Notes under the pieces: model-generated | Told to the model about the DNA's origin: nothing | Database searches by the model: none | The model's input: the letters and a program-made list of their open reading frames with translations, nothing else | Shown: piece after piece, positions 36,563-43,914 of the stretch | How positions within the stretch are numbered: position 1 is the stretch's first letter | Layout of the letters: each line of letters begins with the position of its first letter | Translations under genes and position numbers: made by a program | DNA from: Candidatus Methanoperedentaceae archaeon GB37 | GTDB taxonomy: Archaea > Halobacteriota > Methanosarcinia > Methanosarcinales > EX4572-44 | Direction of reading: 5' to 3' | Length of the DNA: 64,000 nucleotides | Assembly: GCA_905171695.1 (NCBI GenBank) | Contig: LR991653.1 | Span: 1,020,258-1,084,257 of the forward strand

Positions 36563-36633
36563 TGCACCGACCGGGATTCGAACCCGGGTTGTGGGCTTGG
36601 AAGGCCCAAGTCATACCACTAGACCATCGGTGC
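36563..36633 (-). tRNA. tRNA-Gly (TCC)
   Basis: Acceptor GCACCGA/TCGGTGC with discriminator A, anticodon arm TGGGC-CTTCCAA-GCCCA (anticodon TCC) and T arm CCGGGTTCGAATCCCGG. It is the last of a cluster of three minus-strand tRNA genes. Confidence 0.92.
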
Positions 36634-36640
36634 AAAAAAC

Positions 36641-36715
36641 TGGGCCTGACCGGATTTGAACCGGTGACCTTCCGGTTATGAGCCGGATGCTCTAACCTGC
36701 CTAAGCTACAGGCCC
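36641..36715 (-). tRNA. tRNA with CAT anticodon, probably tRNA-Ile2
   Basis: Acceptor GGGCCTG/CAGGCCC with discriminator A, anticodon arm TCCGG-CTCATAA-CCGGA and T arm ACCGGTTCAAATCCGGT. The body (GGGCC start, TAGCTTAG D arm) resembles archaeal tRNA-Ile whose C34 becomes agmatidine to read AUA. Elongator Met is the alternative; it is not the initiator, which begins AGC. Confidence 0.88.
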
Positions 36716-36719
36716 AATG

Positions 36720-36792
36720 CGCCGCCAACAGGACTCGAACCTGTGACATTCTGGTTAACAGCCAGACACTCTACCAACTGAGTTATGGCGGC
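36720..36792 (-). tRNA. tRNA-Asn (GTT)
   Basis: Acceptor GCCGCCA/TGGCGGC with discriminator G, D arm with GTTGGTAGAG, anticodon arm TCTGG-CTGTTAA-CCAGA (anticodon GTT) and T arm CAGGTTCGAGTCCTG. It is the first of the three-tRNA cluster. Confidence 0.93.
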
Positions 36793-36882
36793 ACAACACA
36801 CGGTTTTACAACGCCAACCAATATTAAACCTTCTGTCATTGAGGGTTAAAGTTTTAATCTATTCTTTCTATAATTTGGTTTG

Positions 36883-37761
36883 ATGTATGCATTTGTCGGT
36901 CTGCTCAACCGTTTGATATCGTCCTATCGGCGCTTGCTTCGCATCTTGACGCTCTTCGATCTTGCTTTAGTTACAGTCTTCTTCTACCATCTCTTCTTTT
37001 ATCTGGATATGGAGAGTATAATATCCAGATTTGCGGCAACTAATCTCCCTCTTTCTGCCCGTGGGTTGATAGTTGTCATATCTTTCATGCTCTCTTTGAT
37101 GGTGACCTTTCTCGTTCATCGTGGTGAGAAGTATCGAAATATTATACTGTTGATAGAGGAGAAGTATCCTCTGCTCCACGAACGACTTCGAACCGCCTAT
37201 GACAACAGAGAACGGAAAAACCTGGTGATGGAGACCTTGAGCAGCGATGTTAACTCAACGCTTGGTCTGGTGCGCTCTTCAACCCTCCTCTCCCATGGCG
37301 GTATGGTGATCAGGGTTGCAATCGGAGGTGCGATCATCATGGGTAGCCTCTTTATCACCCTGAACGAGACACATATCAATCCTGAGACGATATCCAGGAT
37401 CTCAGAGACGATTGAAGGGATTGCCAATGGCGCAGAGGAGGAAGATGAGAGCTCTGGAGTGATGAGTTTTGAGGGAGCGAGCGGAGCGTCCACTGGTGGT
37501 GGAGGCAGCATCTATGGAAATCCTACGATTGCAAAACTCAGAGGTAGAGAGATTGACCTCTTACTCTACTCTGGAGCTGGACCTGGACTTGAGTTACAGA
37601 GCGATGAGGAGAGTGAATTGTTGGAATTCGAACAAACACCCACGTACCCGGTAGACGCCGTCTCAGGGGAATCTTCCAATGATTACACCACGATCACGTC
37701 AAAGAAAAGTGATGAGAAGGAGATCATACGCCAGTATGCTCTCAACATACTGATGCGATAA
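36883..37761 (+). CDS. Archaeal membrane protein of unknown function (DUF7502-like)
   Basis: A 292-residue protein with hydrophobic segments near residues 20-45, 58-78 and 140-160 and a long, Ser/Gly/Glu-rich cytoplasmic or external tail that ends in a helix (EIIRQYALNILMR). The stretch FLVHRGEKYRNIILLIEEKY with YPLLHERLRTAYDNR resembles archaeal membrane proteins found beside MoxR/DUF58 genes; those partners are absent here. ATG 36883 is preferred to the overlapping TTG 36880. The short distance from an AT-rich promoter suggests a leaderless transcript. Confidence 0.55.
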   Translation: MYAFVGLLNRLISSYRRLLRILTLFDLALVTVFFYHLFFYLDMESIISRFAATNLPLSARGLIVVISFMLSLMVTFLVHRGEKYRNIILLIEEKYPLLHERLRTAYDNRERKNLVMETLSSDVNSTLGLVRSSTLLSHGGMVIRVAIGGAIIMGSLFITLNETHINPETISRISETIEGIANGAEEEDESSGVMSFEGASGASTGGGGSIYGNPTIAKLRGREIDLLLYSGAGPGLELQSDEESELLEFEQTPTYPVDAVSGESSNDYTTITSKKSDEKEIIRQYALNILMR

Positions 37762-37813
37762 CAACATTTAAACCTGACTCTGGCAGTGGAAGATGGAGAG
37801 GTGAAGGAAGAGG

Positions 37814-38014
37814 TGGGGCTGGTGAGATTTGAACTCACGATCGACGGGTCTCTCCGGATGATGGATAAAGCACTGGAATGACATGTGTTCAGTGCTCCAA
37901 CGGTTCTTCAACACTCTTCCACGTCTGGAAGAGCTCAGTTGACCCGTTGTTCATCATAACCATGACATATATTCCGCTGGAGCCCGTCGCCATGCCGGAC
38001 TAGGCCACAGCCCC
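37814..38014 (-). tRNA. tRNA-Trp (CCA) with a 127-nt intron
   Basis: Exon 1 (38014-37977) ends GACGGGCTCCAG and exon 2 (37849-37814) begins ACCCGTC. Joined, they give anticodon arm GACGGG-CTCCAGA-CCCGTC with anticodon CCA, acceptor GGGGCTG/CAGCCCC and T arm GTGAGTTCAAATCTCAC. CGGA at the intron start pairs with TCCG near its end, as in a bulge-helix-bulge splice site. Sealing would need RtcB, encoded 3.5 kb away. The intron holds a box C/D RNA. Confidence 0.93.
37850..37976 (-). ncRNA. Box C/D guide RNA in the tRNA-Trp intron
   Basis: On the minus strand: box C ATGATGA (37957-37951), box D' CTGA (37938-37935), a C'-like TGTTGAA (37913-37907) and box D CTGA (37892-37889). The guide before D (CCGTTGGAGC) pairs over 10 bases with GCTCCAGCGG of the unspliced transcript, and the fifth position lies on C34. 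The guide before D' (ACGGGTC) pairs with the exon 2 side of the anticodon stem, with position 39 at the methylation point. This reproduces the known euryarchaeal self-guiding intron (C34 and position 39). Confidence 0.85.
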
Positions 38015-38433
38015 TCTGGTTCTATTGTTCGGTTCTATTGTTCTACCGATAGCTACTAAAGGATGACGCTCAAAGGAGAGTCCAGTGGTGGAAGAAGAGA
38101 TCCACCCCGCTTGAGAAGAGTTTGAGATCATCTTTCAATGGAAGAACGTGTTGAATAACAACCTGAACAACATCGGCAGAGAGAAGAGAGCGATCGGTAT
38201 GCAGAAAACCGCTATGAGCAACCATAAAAGATAACCCAGAGCGTGAACAGGCGTATACTTCTTTATATTAACCTCTGACGTGGCATTTGAACGTAGCACT
38301 ACCAAAGTGAAACACCTCAAAAGAGGAAACAACAGTATCAGTTATAAAACCTTCTATTCAGATCTGGAAGATACTATCTCGGAAAAGAATAAATCCTTCA
38401 AGAATGGAAGAGTGACGGGAAGGTGCATAATCT
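38015..38433. promoter_or_regulatory. Region upstream of trpD
   Basis: It holds GTTATAAAAC at 38341, a likely TATA box about 90 bases before trpD, and GGAAGGTG at 38418 as its ribosome site. A minus-strand frame (38135-38332) is listed separately. No trp attenuator-like structure is evident. Confidence 0.45.
38135..38332 (-). CDS. Possible small hydrophobic protein
   Basis: A 65-residue frame whose second half (LGYLLWLLIAVFCIPIALFS and on) could form one or two membrane helices. The first half looks non-coding, so the true start, if any, is internal; GTTAATATAAAG near 38273 may be a promoter. No family recognised. It lies between tRNA-Trp and trpD. Confidence 0.3.
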   Translation of the reverse strand: MFPLLRCFTLVVLRSNATSEVNIKKYTPVHALGYLLWLLIAVFCIPIALFSLPMLFRLLFNTFFH

Positions 38434-39486
38434 ATGAAGACGCTGAAGACGTATATCCAGAAGCTCGCAGGGAGAGAGGATCTTGATGAAGACGAAGCAC
38501 GGGACGCCATGGAGATGATCTTCACAACTGCGAGTGATGCTGAGATCGCAGCCTTCTTGATCGCTCTTAAGATGAAGGGTGAGGTGCCTGGCGAGATTGC
38601 TGGACTTGCAGAAGGCATGAGGAGAGCTGCGAGAACGATACACCCTGATGTTTCAGGCAGACTGGTTGATACCTGTGGCACAGGCGGGGATGCAAAGAAC
38701 ACGATCAACATCAGCACTGCTGCAGCCATAATCGCGTCAGCGGCAGGTGTTTCCGTGGCAAAACACGGCAATTACTCAGTCACGTCACGATCGGGGAGTG
38801 CTGACGTATTGAAAGCCCTTGGGATAACGATCGACCTACCACCCGAAGAGGTGGAGAGGTGCATAGAGAAGATTGGGATCGGCTTTATGCTTGCGCCGAT
38901 CTTCCATCCCTCTATGAGACGCGTGGCAGGCATACGAAGAGAACTCGGTGTCAGGACTGTTTTCAACATACTGGGACCTCTTACAAACCCTGCTGGCGCA
39001 GAGGCACAGCTCATCGGGTGTTTTGATAAAAATCTGTGCGAGACCTTTGGAGAGACGCTGAAGATCATCGGTGTGGAACGTGCCATGATAGTCCATGGAG
39101 ACGGGCTTGACGAGATCACCACAACAGGCAGGACGGACGTCACAGAACTAGAAGGTGGAAGAATCAGAAGCTACACCATAAGACCCGAGGATCTTGGACT
39201 CCCTCGAGCAGAGATGAAAGACCTTGAGGGTGGTCTCCCAAGAGAGAATGCAAGTGATATCATACGGATACTCCTTGGCAGCACTGGTCCAAAGAGGGAC
39301 ATCGTTGTGCTGAATGCAGGGGCAGCCATCCTCGTGAGCGGGATGGTAGATGACCTGAGGGAAGGAGTTGAGACTGCCTGCCGGGCGATCGATGATGGAA
39401 GTGGACTTGAGAAACTGAGAGAGTTTGTGAGAGTGGCAGGAGACCCTGACGTCCTCGATGAGCTGATAGAAGATGTTACGCGTTAA
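38434..39486 (+). CDS. trpD: Anthranilate phosphoribosyltransferase
   Basis: A 350-residue enzyme that transfers phosphoribose from PRPP to anthranilate. Motifs are VDTCGTGGDAKNTINISTAA (PRPP loop), VAKHGNYSVTSRSGSADVL, FMLAPIFHPSMRRVAGIRRE, RTVFNILGPLTNPA and VHGDGLDEITTTG. ATG 38434 follows GGAAGGTG. The 3' end overlaps trpF by 14 bases, forming a trpDF pair separated by 11 kb from trpCBA. Confidence 0.96.
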   Translation: MKTLKTYIQKLAGREDLDEDEARDAMEMIFTTASDAEIAAFLIALKMKGEVPGEIAGLAEGMRRAARTIHPDVSGRLVDTCGTGGDAKNTINISTAAAIIASAAGVSVAKHGNYSVTSRSGSADVLKALGITIDLPPEEVERCIEKIGIGFMLAPIFHPSMRRVAGIRRELGVRTVFNILGPLTNPAGAEAQLIGCFDKNLCETFGETLKIIGVERAMIVHGDGLDEITTTGRTDVTELEGGRIRSYTIRPEDLGLPRAEMKDLEGGLPRENASDIIRILLGSTGPKRDIVVLNAGAAILVSGMVDDLREGVETACRAIDDGSGLEKLREFVRVAGDPDVLDELIEDVTR

Positions 39487-40132
39487 AATATGCGGAATAA
39501 AGAACGAGGACGAGCTCAAACTCGCGCTCACGGCAGGTGCTGATGCCGTTGGGTTCATAACAGAAGTGCCTCTCGAAACGCCACGCAGAATCACACTCGA
39601 AAGAGCAAGAAGACTCGTAAGAAAGGTTCCAATATTTGTTGAGAGCGTGCTCGTGATAATGCCCACATCTCCTGAGGAGGTCTATCAGATGGCAGAGAGA
39701 GCACGCCCCGGTGCCATCCAGATACACACCCCCCCAGATTTCGAACTGCTCGAAAAGATCCAGGATCTCAGAAGAGAGAATGGGATCAAGATCGTGCAAA
39801 CAATAGGAATCGGGAAGAAGACCCTTCTCGAGATACACGGGGAGATCGAGAGAATATCGAGGTACATAGACGCAGTCCTCCTTGACACAGAGAGACTAGG
39901 TGGAGGCGGTGGGACAGGCAGAACACATGACTGGAGCATGAGCAGGGAGATCGTTGAAGAGACAAGGCTTCCTGTGATCCTTGCAGGAGGATTGAATCAC
40001 GAGAACGTGAGAGACGCTGTGAGAACCGTGAGACCATACGGAGTTGACACGGCGTCAGGCGTTGAAGTGAACGGTGTGAAAGAGAAGTACCGTCTTCGAG
40101 CCTTCATCATCAACGCAAAAGAGTGTGGATAG
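39473..40132 (+). CDS. trpF: Phosphoribosylanthranilate isomerase
   Basis: A 219-residue TIM-barrel isomerase acting between TrpD and TrpC. Family features are the N-terminal RVKICGIKNEDELKLAL with the catalytic Cys, GADAVGFITEVPLETPRRIT, IQIHTPPDFELLEKI, AVLLDTERLGGGGGTGRTHDW, and LPVILAGGLNHENVRDAV with GVDTASGVEVNGVKEKYRL. The start overlaps the end of trpD. It is followed by cutA in the same direction. Confidence 0.95.
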   Translation: MLRVKICGIKNEDELKLALTAGADAVGFITEVPLETPRRITLERARRLVRKVPIFVESVLVIMPTSPEEVYQMAERARPGAIQIHTPPDFELLEKIQDLRRENGIKIVQTIGIGKKTLLEIHGEIERISRYIDAVLLDTERLGGGGGTGRTHDWSMSREIVEETRLPVILAGGLNHENVRDAVRTVRPYGVDTASGVEVNGVKEKYRLRAFIINAKECG

Positions 40133-40197
40133 AGTCTGAAGAGAAAGCTTATACCTTCCTATTCATTATAAAGGAGCGTGTCTCTCTTGGTAAGGTG

Positions 40198-40533
40198 GTG
40201 ATCTCTCTTTTGGGCGAGTACATTCAGGTCTCAACGACGGTGGAGAGAAGAGAGGATGGTGAGAGGATTGCTGGTGTTCTTGTCGAGGCGAGGCTTGCTG
40301 CATGTGTTCAGATCGTTGGCCCGATACTGAGCACCTATTGGTGGCAGGGTGCCATTGAGAAGGGAGAGGAATGGTTGCTTCTGATCAAGACTGAGAGAGG
40401 CTTGTATCCTCGGGTTGAAGAGGTTATCCATGAGCTGCACCCGTATGATCTCCCAGAGGTTATTGCCGTGCCACTCATCCTTGGCAGCAGAGATTATCTT
40501 GACTGGATGCGGGATGAACTCGTGAAGATATAG
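40198..40533 (+). CDS. cutA: CutA1-family divalent-cation tolerance protein
   Basis: A 111-residue ferredoxin-fold protein of the CutA1 family, which forms very stable trimers; a direct metal-resistance role is doubtful. Typical blocks are QVSTTVERREDGERIAGVLVEARLAACVQI, STYWWQGAIEKGEEWLLLIK and ELHPYDLPEVIAVPL. The upstream frame is open to 40123 but the extra 25 residues are not family-like; GTG 40198 follows AAGGTG closely, and GTG 40195 or TTG 40210 are alternatives. Confidence 0.9.
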   Translation: MISLLGEYIQVSTTVERREDGERIAGVLVEARLAACVQIVGPILSTYWWQGAIEKGEEWLLLIKTERGLYPRVEEVIHELHPYDLPEVIAVPLILGSRDYLDWMRDELVKI

Positions 40534-40576
40534 ATTCTATAGATATTCAGAAAAAGGGGTGGTCTCTTTGGGAGAA

Positions 40577-41542
40577 ATGGCTCTCGGTATCGATATTGGC
40601 GGGGCGAACACCAAGGTGGCGTCGAGTGACGGGAGGGTTGCTGAGACCATCTATCTTCCACTCTGGAAGGGTGCGCCGCTTGTGGAGGAGCTATCAAGGA
40701 TTGCTGAGCGTTTCAAGCCAGAGAGAGTCGGGGTTGTGATGACAGGTGAGCTTGCAGACTCTTTTCCTGATAAGAGGGGTGGTGTTCGGGCGATAAAGAA
40801 GAGTGTTGAGGCTGCATTCAGTGAATCTATCATCAGGTATGTTGATGTGAATGGCGTGTTAACGGATGGAAGCCGCTTGGATGAACTCTCTCTTGCTGCT
40901 GCGAACTGGTGCGCGTCTGCGCGACTTGTCGCAGAGGAGTTTGAAGAGTGCATCTTTGTTGACATGGGCAGCACCACTACCGATATCATCCCAGTCGTCT
41001 CTGGCACTCCAGTCGCGCACAGAACCGATCTTCAGAGGCTCCTCTATAGTGAGCTTGTCTACACAGGAATGCTTCGAACGAGCATTGCAACCCTCCAAGA
41101 TCACGTGCACCTTCGCGGGAGGCGAGCCGGACTTGCATCAGAGTACTTTGCGAACACTGCCGATCTGAATCTTGTGAAGGGGCTCATCACGGCAGAGGAG
41201 TACACGTGTGAGACGCCCGATGGTGGCGGGAAGGATCTCCCGTCTGCAGAAAGACGGCTTGCGCGCATGCTCTGTGCAGACCTGGAAGAACTCGATCGCG
41301 GCGAGATACGTGAGGTGGTAGAAGAGCTTCACCATGCACAGGTCGAGAGGATCAGTAGAGCGATCACCAGCGTGGCAGAAGAGCACAGCCTCTCCCAGAT
41401 CGTTGCATGTGGCATCGGCGAAGCTGTGATTGCAGAGGCAGCAACGATCGCTGAACTCGAGGTAACGCTTCTTTCAGAGGTCTATGGAGAGAAGGTCTCA
41501 AGGGTCTTTCCCGCGTACGCTGCAGCACGCCTCATGGAATAA
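40577..41542 (+). CDS. mfnF: Methanofuran-pathway synthase MfnF (H4MPT-linked C1 transfer family)
   Basis: A 321-residue member of the hydantoinase/oxoprolinase (ASKHA) fold known as the H4MPT-linked C1 transfer pathway protein. In Methanocaldococcus MfnF joins the furan phosphate and gamma-glutamyltyramine units of methanofuran. Nucleotide-binding features are ALGIDIGGANTKVASSDG, IFVDMGSTTTDIIPV and IVACGIGEAVIAEAA. Family assignment is strong, exact step by analogy. ATG 40577 lies just after GGGAG; GTG 40559 would add six residues. It implies that the organism makes methanofuran. Confidence 0.85.
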   Translation: MALGIDIGGANTKVASSDGRVAETIYLPLWKGAPLVEELSRIAERFKPERVGVVMTGELADSFPDKRGGVRAIKKSVEAAFSESIIRYVDVNGVLTDGSRLDELSLAAANWCASARLVAEEFEECIFVDMGSTTTDIIPVVSGTPVAHRTDLQRLLYSELVYTGMLRTSIATLQDHVHLRGRRAGLASEYFANTADLNLVKGLITAEEYTCETPDGGGKDLPSAERRLARMLCADLEELDRGEIREVVEELHHAQVERISRAITSVAEEHSLSQIVACGIGEAVIAEAATIAELEVTLLSEVYGEKVSRVFPAYAAARLME

Positions 41543-41586
41543 ACGGGGAGTGATGTTTTGTCTCTCTTCATCGGCTTTTTGCGCGA

Positions 41587-42567
41587 TCAGAGGTCGATCT
41601 GTGGCACGAGGTCACAGCCTCCACATGGAAGGCACATCGTCTCTGAGAGCCCTGTTCTGAGACCATATCTCTCGAGCCTCTCCTTTGTGACTCGCGCGAG
41701 TTTGAGGATGCGCTCAGGCGTTGGGCGCTCTCCTCTGAAGTCCATCGCGCGCAGTGGGTTGATCGCAACGGCACGAAGGATCGGTATCACTCCCATGCGT
41801 GTGAGTATCTCAACACCGTCTTTTACGCTCTCATCCGTCTCGCCAAGCCCTATCAGCATGTTAGAGTAGACCCTGTTCTTCCCAAAGATCCTGACCGCTT
41901 CTCTCAGTGATTCAAGGATGAAATCGAGGTCCAACTCGCCACATACCTCTCTGAATATCTCACGATCCATCGTCTCAACGTTGTACTTCACCTCAGATGC
42001 TCCTGCATCCTTCAAGAGCCGTGTTGACTCCCTTGTCGGGCAGATCGAGACACCTATCGGCACACCATACCTCCTGAGCGCTTTCACGGCTTCCACTGCA
42101 CGCCTCACCTCCTCTTCAGGTGAGTCTGCCACGCCAGACGTGATCGATATCGCTTCAAGGCGCCCGGTCTCTGCCGCCTTGCCAACCATCTGAACTATCT
42201 CGCTCGTATCCTTGACTCTGCCCGCAATCTTCGGAACCGCGCAGAACTTGCAGTCGTATATGCACCTCTCACTTATAGTGATGTACGCCTGACCCGGGCA
42301 GTGAATCAACTCCTCCTCAAGCTCTGCACGCAGAACCTCAACGCCATCCTCTAACACCCTGACCATACCCCCTTCAGCCACACCATGCAGCCGTGAGTCA
42401 GGATCGATTCCAAGCCTCACTCTATGCCCCTTCGATCGCAGGAAGATCGCTTTTTCGCCGGCGCCCGGTCCCGCACTCGGAATTGTCAACCTCAACCGTT
42501 TGACAAGTGATGGATCGATCCTGATCGACCCGATCGAGAGAAGCCTCGCCTTTATCTCAGCATCCAT
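41587..42567 (-). CDS. Radical SAM enzyme, function unassigned
   Basis: A 326-residue radical SAM protein with the cluster motif CIYDCKFC near residue 105, preceded by a domain of about 95 residues unlike the usual barrel. The barrel includes AISITSGVADSPEEEVRRAV, EVKYNVETMDREIF and NMLIGLGETDESVKDG, similar to biotin/lipoate-synthase-like enzymes. The C-terminus has a second cysteine group (MCLPCGGCDLVPQ) that may bind an auxiliary cluster. An archaeal lipoate-synthase-like or cofactor-modifying role is possible. ATG 42567 was chosen with GGGGTGAG upstream; GTG 42582 is the alternative. trm56 ends just upstream. Confidence 0.75.
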   Translation of the reverse strand: MDAEIKARLLSIGSIRIDPSLVKRLRLTIPSAGPGAGEKAIFLRSKGHRVRLGIDPDSRLHGVAEGGMVRVLEDGVEVLRAELEEELIHCPGQAYITISERCIYDCKFCAVPKIAGRVKDTSEIVQMVGKAAETGRLEAISITSGVADSPEEEVRRAVEAVKALRRYGVPIGVSICPTRESTRLLKDAGASEVKYNVETMDREIFREVCGELDLDFILESLREAVRIFGKNRVYSNMLIGLGETDESVKDGVEILTRMGVIPILRAVAINPLRAMDFRGERPTPERILKLARVTKERLERYGLRTGLSETMCLPCGGCDLVPQIDL

Positions 42568-42585
42568 CCCTCTGAAACTCACCCC

Positions 42586-43125
42586 TTAAACTTGAGCATC
42601 CCAATTTATCACTCTCTTCCCGTGCACCTGTGGTATGATCCGTTTTGCGTGCGGGTACTCTCGTGTGAGCGGGTCTATTCCTCCCTCTCTTTTGAATCGA
42701 TCGAGAAATACTGCAAGGGCTGCTACCTCCGAGTGTGGTTGGTTTCCGACCGCAACGTTCCAATCGGCAACTCGGTAGATATATGGCGGTACCTTCCCTG
42801 CACCCACGATTATCATGAGATCCTCCTCTAGCTTAATCTCCGGGAGCGCGTCTGGAAGATTGATCCCATACATCGTCAGGTGCACGATCTTCCCACCATC
42901 CTCCTTCCAGCGCCTCACCGTCTCTTTCAGGTTCACACCGTCTTCTATAGTAAACCTCCCACCCCACGACCGCGTTACCTTCTCGATACTCTCCTTCACG
43001 TTCCTGTCCCTGCTTGTCAAGAGCATCCCATCCGCACCGAACGCTCGAGCTGCAAGTCCCACATGCGTGGTTACACGAAGATCCCGCTGCGGGCGATGCC
43101 CGATTCGAAGAACTATCACCGCCAT
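42586..43125 (-). CDS. trm56: tRNA cytidine-56 2'-O-methyltransferase
   Basis: A 179-residue SPOUT-class methyltransferase, archaeal aTrm56, that methylates C56 in the T loop. The start VLRIGHRPQRDLRVTTHVGL and the knot region LMIIVGAGKVPPYIYRVADWNVAVGNQPHSE (KVP and GNQPHSE blocks) are diagnostic. It is followed by the radical SAM gene with hardly any gap. Confidence 0.93.
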   Translation of the reverse strand: MAVIVLRIGHRPQRDLRVTTHVGLAARAFGADGMLLTSRDRNVKESIEKVTRSWGGRFTIEDGVNLKETVRRWKEDGGKIVHLTMYGINLPDALPEIKLEEDLMIIVGAGKVPPYIYRVADWNVAVGNQPHSEVAALAVFLDRFKREGGIDPLTREYPHAKRIIPQVHGKRVINWDAQV

Positions 43126-43201
43126 ATCTCTCCTCTCTACTTACCTATCGTCTGCACCATCCCTAAGTTTTTTGGTACACCCCCACATCAATTGACACCC
43201 A

Positions 43202-43245
43202 CATCTATTGTACAGTACATCTATTGTACACAGTACATTGTATAG
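43202..43245. repeat. Short direct repeat ACATCTATTGTACA
   Basis: ACATCTATTGTACA occurs twice within about 30 bases, followed by partial copies (GTACA, ACAGTACATTGTA). It lies upstream of trm56 and downstream of the cytochrome gene. It may be binding sites or simple slippage. Confidence 0.45.
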
Positions 43246-43264
43246 GGATTAGGTGAGCTATTCT

Positions 43265-43690
43265 TCAACTGAAGAAGTCTTCCGTGTTCCTCGCCAGTAC
43301 GCTCCGGTTATTCGTGATGTAATGCGCCGATTGGTTGATACCACTGATAATCGGATCAGTATGAATGGTGATGTTACCAGCACTATCATAGGTTGAATGA
43401 CAATTGGTGCAGTATATCTCTTTCGTCAGGTTATGTGCAAGATTGAGATTGTACTCTGACGTGGCATTCGGATTATAACCGTGACAGAGGCAACCAACCC
43501 CTCCATGACCGCTCACCATGACACTTGAAACGGTAGCACTATGACACTTGACGCAGAACTGGGAAGCATTCGTCCTGTTGGTGTACACAGTGTGGCTTCC
43601 AGAAAAGAGAGCATAAGAGGATATCAAGAAGGCTGAGAAGAGAAGAGCCACGCACAATACAACAAACACCATCTTCTTCTTTCCACTCAT
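43265..43690 (-). CDS. Small secreted c-type cytochrome
   Basis: A 141-residue exported protein with signal anchor MSGKKKMVFVVLCVALLFSA. Two standard heme motifs, FCVKCHS and YCTNCHS, are separated by a GCLCHG that could be a third, unusual C-x-C-H site. Several isolated His residues (SGHGG, LAHNLT, IHTDP, SAHY) could be distal ligands. Asn-rich sequence suggests an outer-surface location. The frame upstream of 43690 enters IS630-derived DNA, so ATG 43690 is used. Such small multiheme proteins fit extracellular electron transfer in methane- or alkane-oxidising archaea; this is inference. Confidence 0.8.
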   Translation of the reverse strand: MSGKKKMVFVVLCVALLFSAFLISSYALFSGSHTVYTNRTNASQFCVKCHSATVSSVMVSGHGGVGCLCHGYNPNATSEYNLNLAHNLTKEIYCTNCHSTYDSAGNITIHTDPIISGINQSAHYITNNRSVLARNTEDFFS

Positions 43691-43805
43691 AAAGACACAC
43701 ACACCACAAGAGAGACAATTGAGAACCCAAAGATACCAATCCATAAATACATTAAATACTATATAAATCCTCACGTTTGAAGACCAGATCACAGCCAAAG
43801 GGCAT

Positions 43806-43914
43806 CTCCCCATCTCGAGCAGCTTTTATGAACTAACACAGAGAATAAGCTTCGCAGAAAAGTGGATAGAAAAGTTCTTAAACTTTGGTTAAGCAGGCTG
43901 TGTTAAATACTATA
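43806..43914. mobile_element. Solo 3' end of the IS630-type (A) element
   Basis: It matches 30228-30328 closely: CATCTCGAGCAGCTTTTATG, the GCAGAAAAGTGGATAGAAAAG run and the terminal GTTAAATACTATA. It has cut the 3' end of hsdM, whose last residues come from this sequence. Confidence 0.8.
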
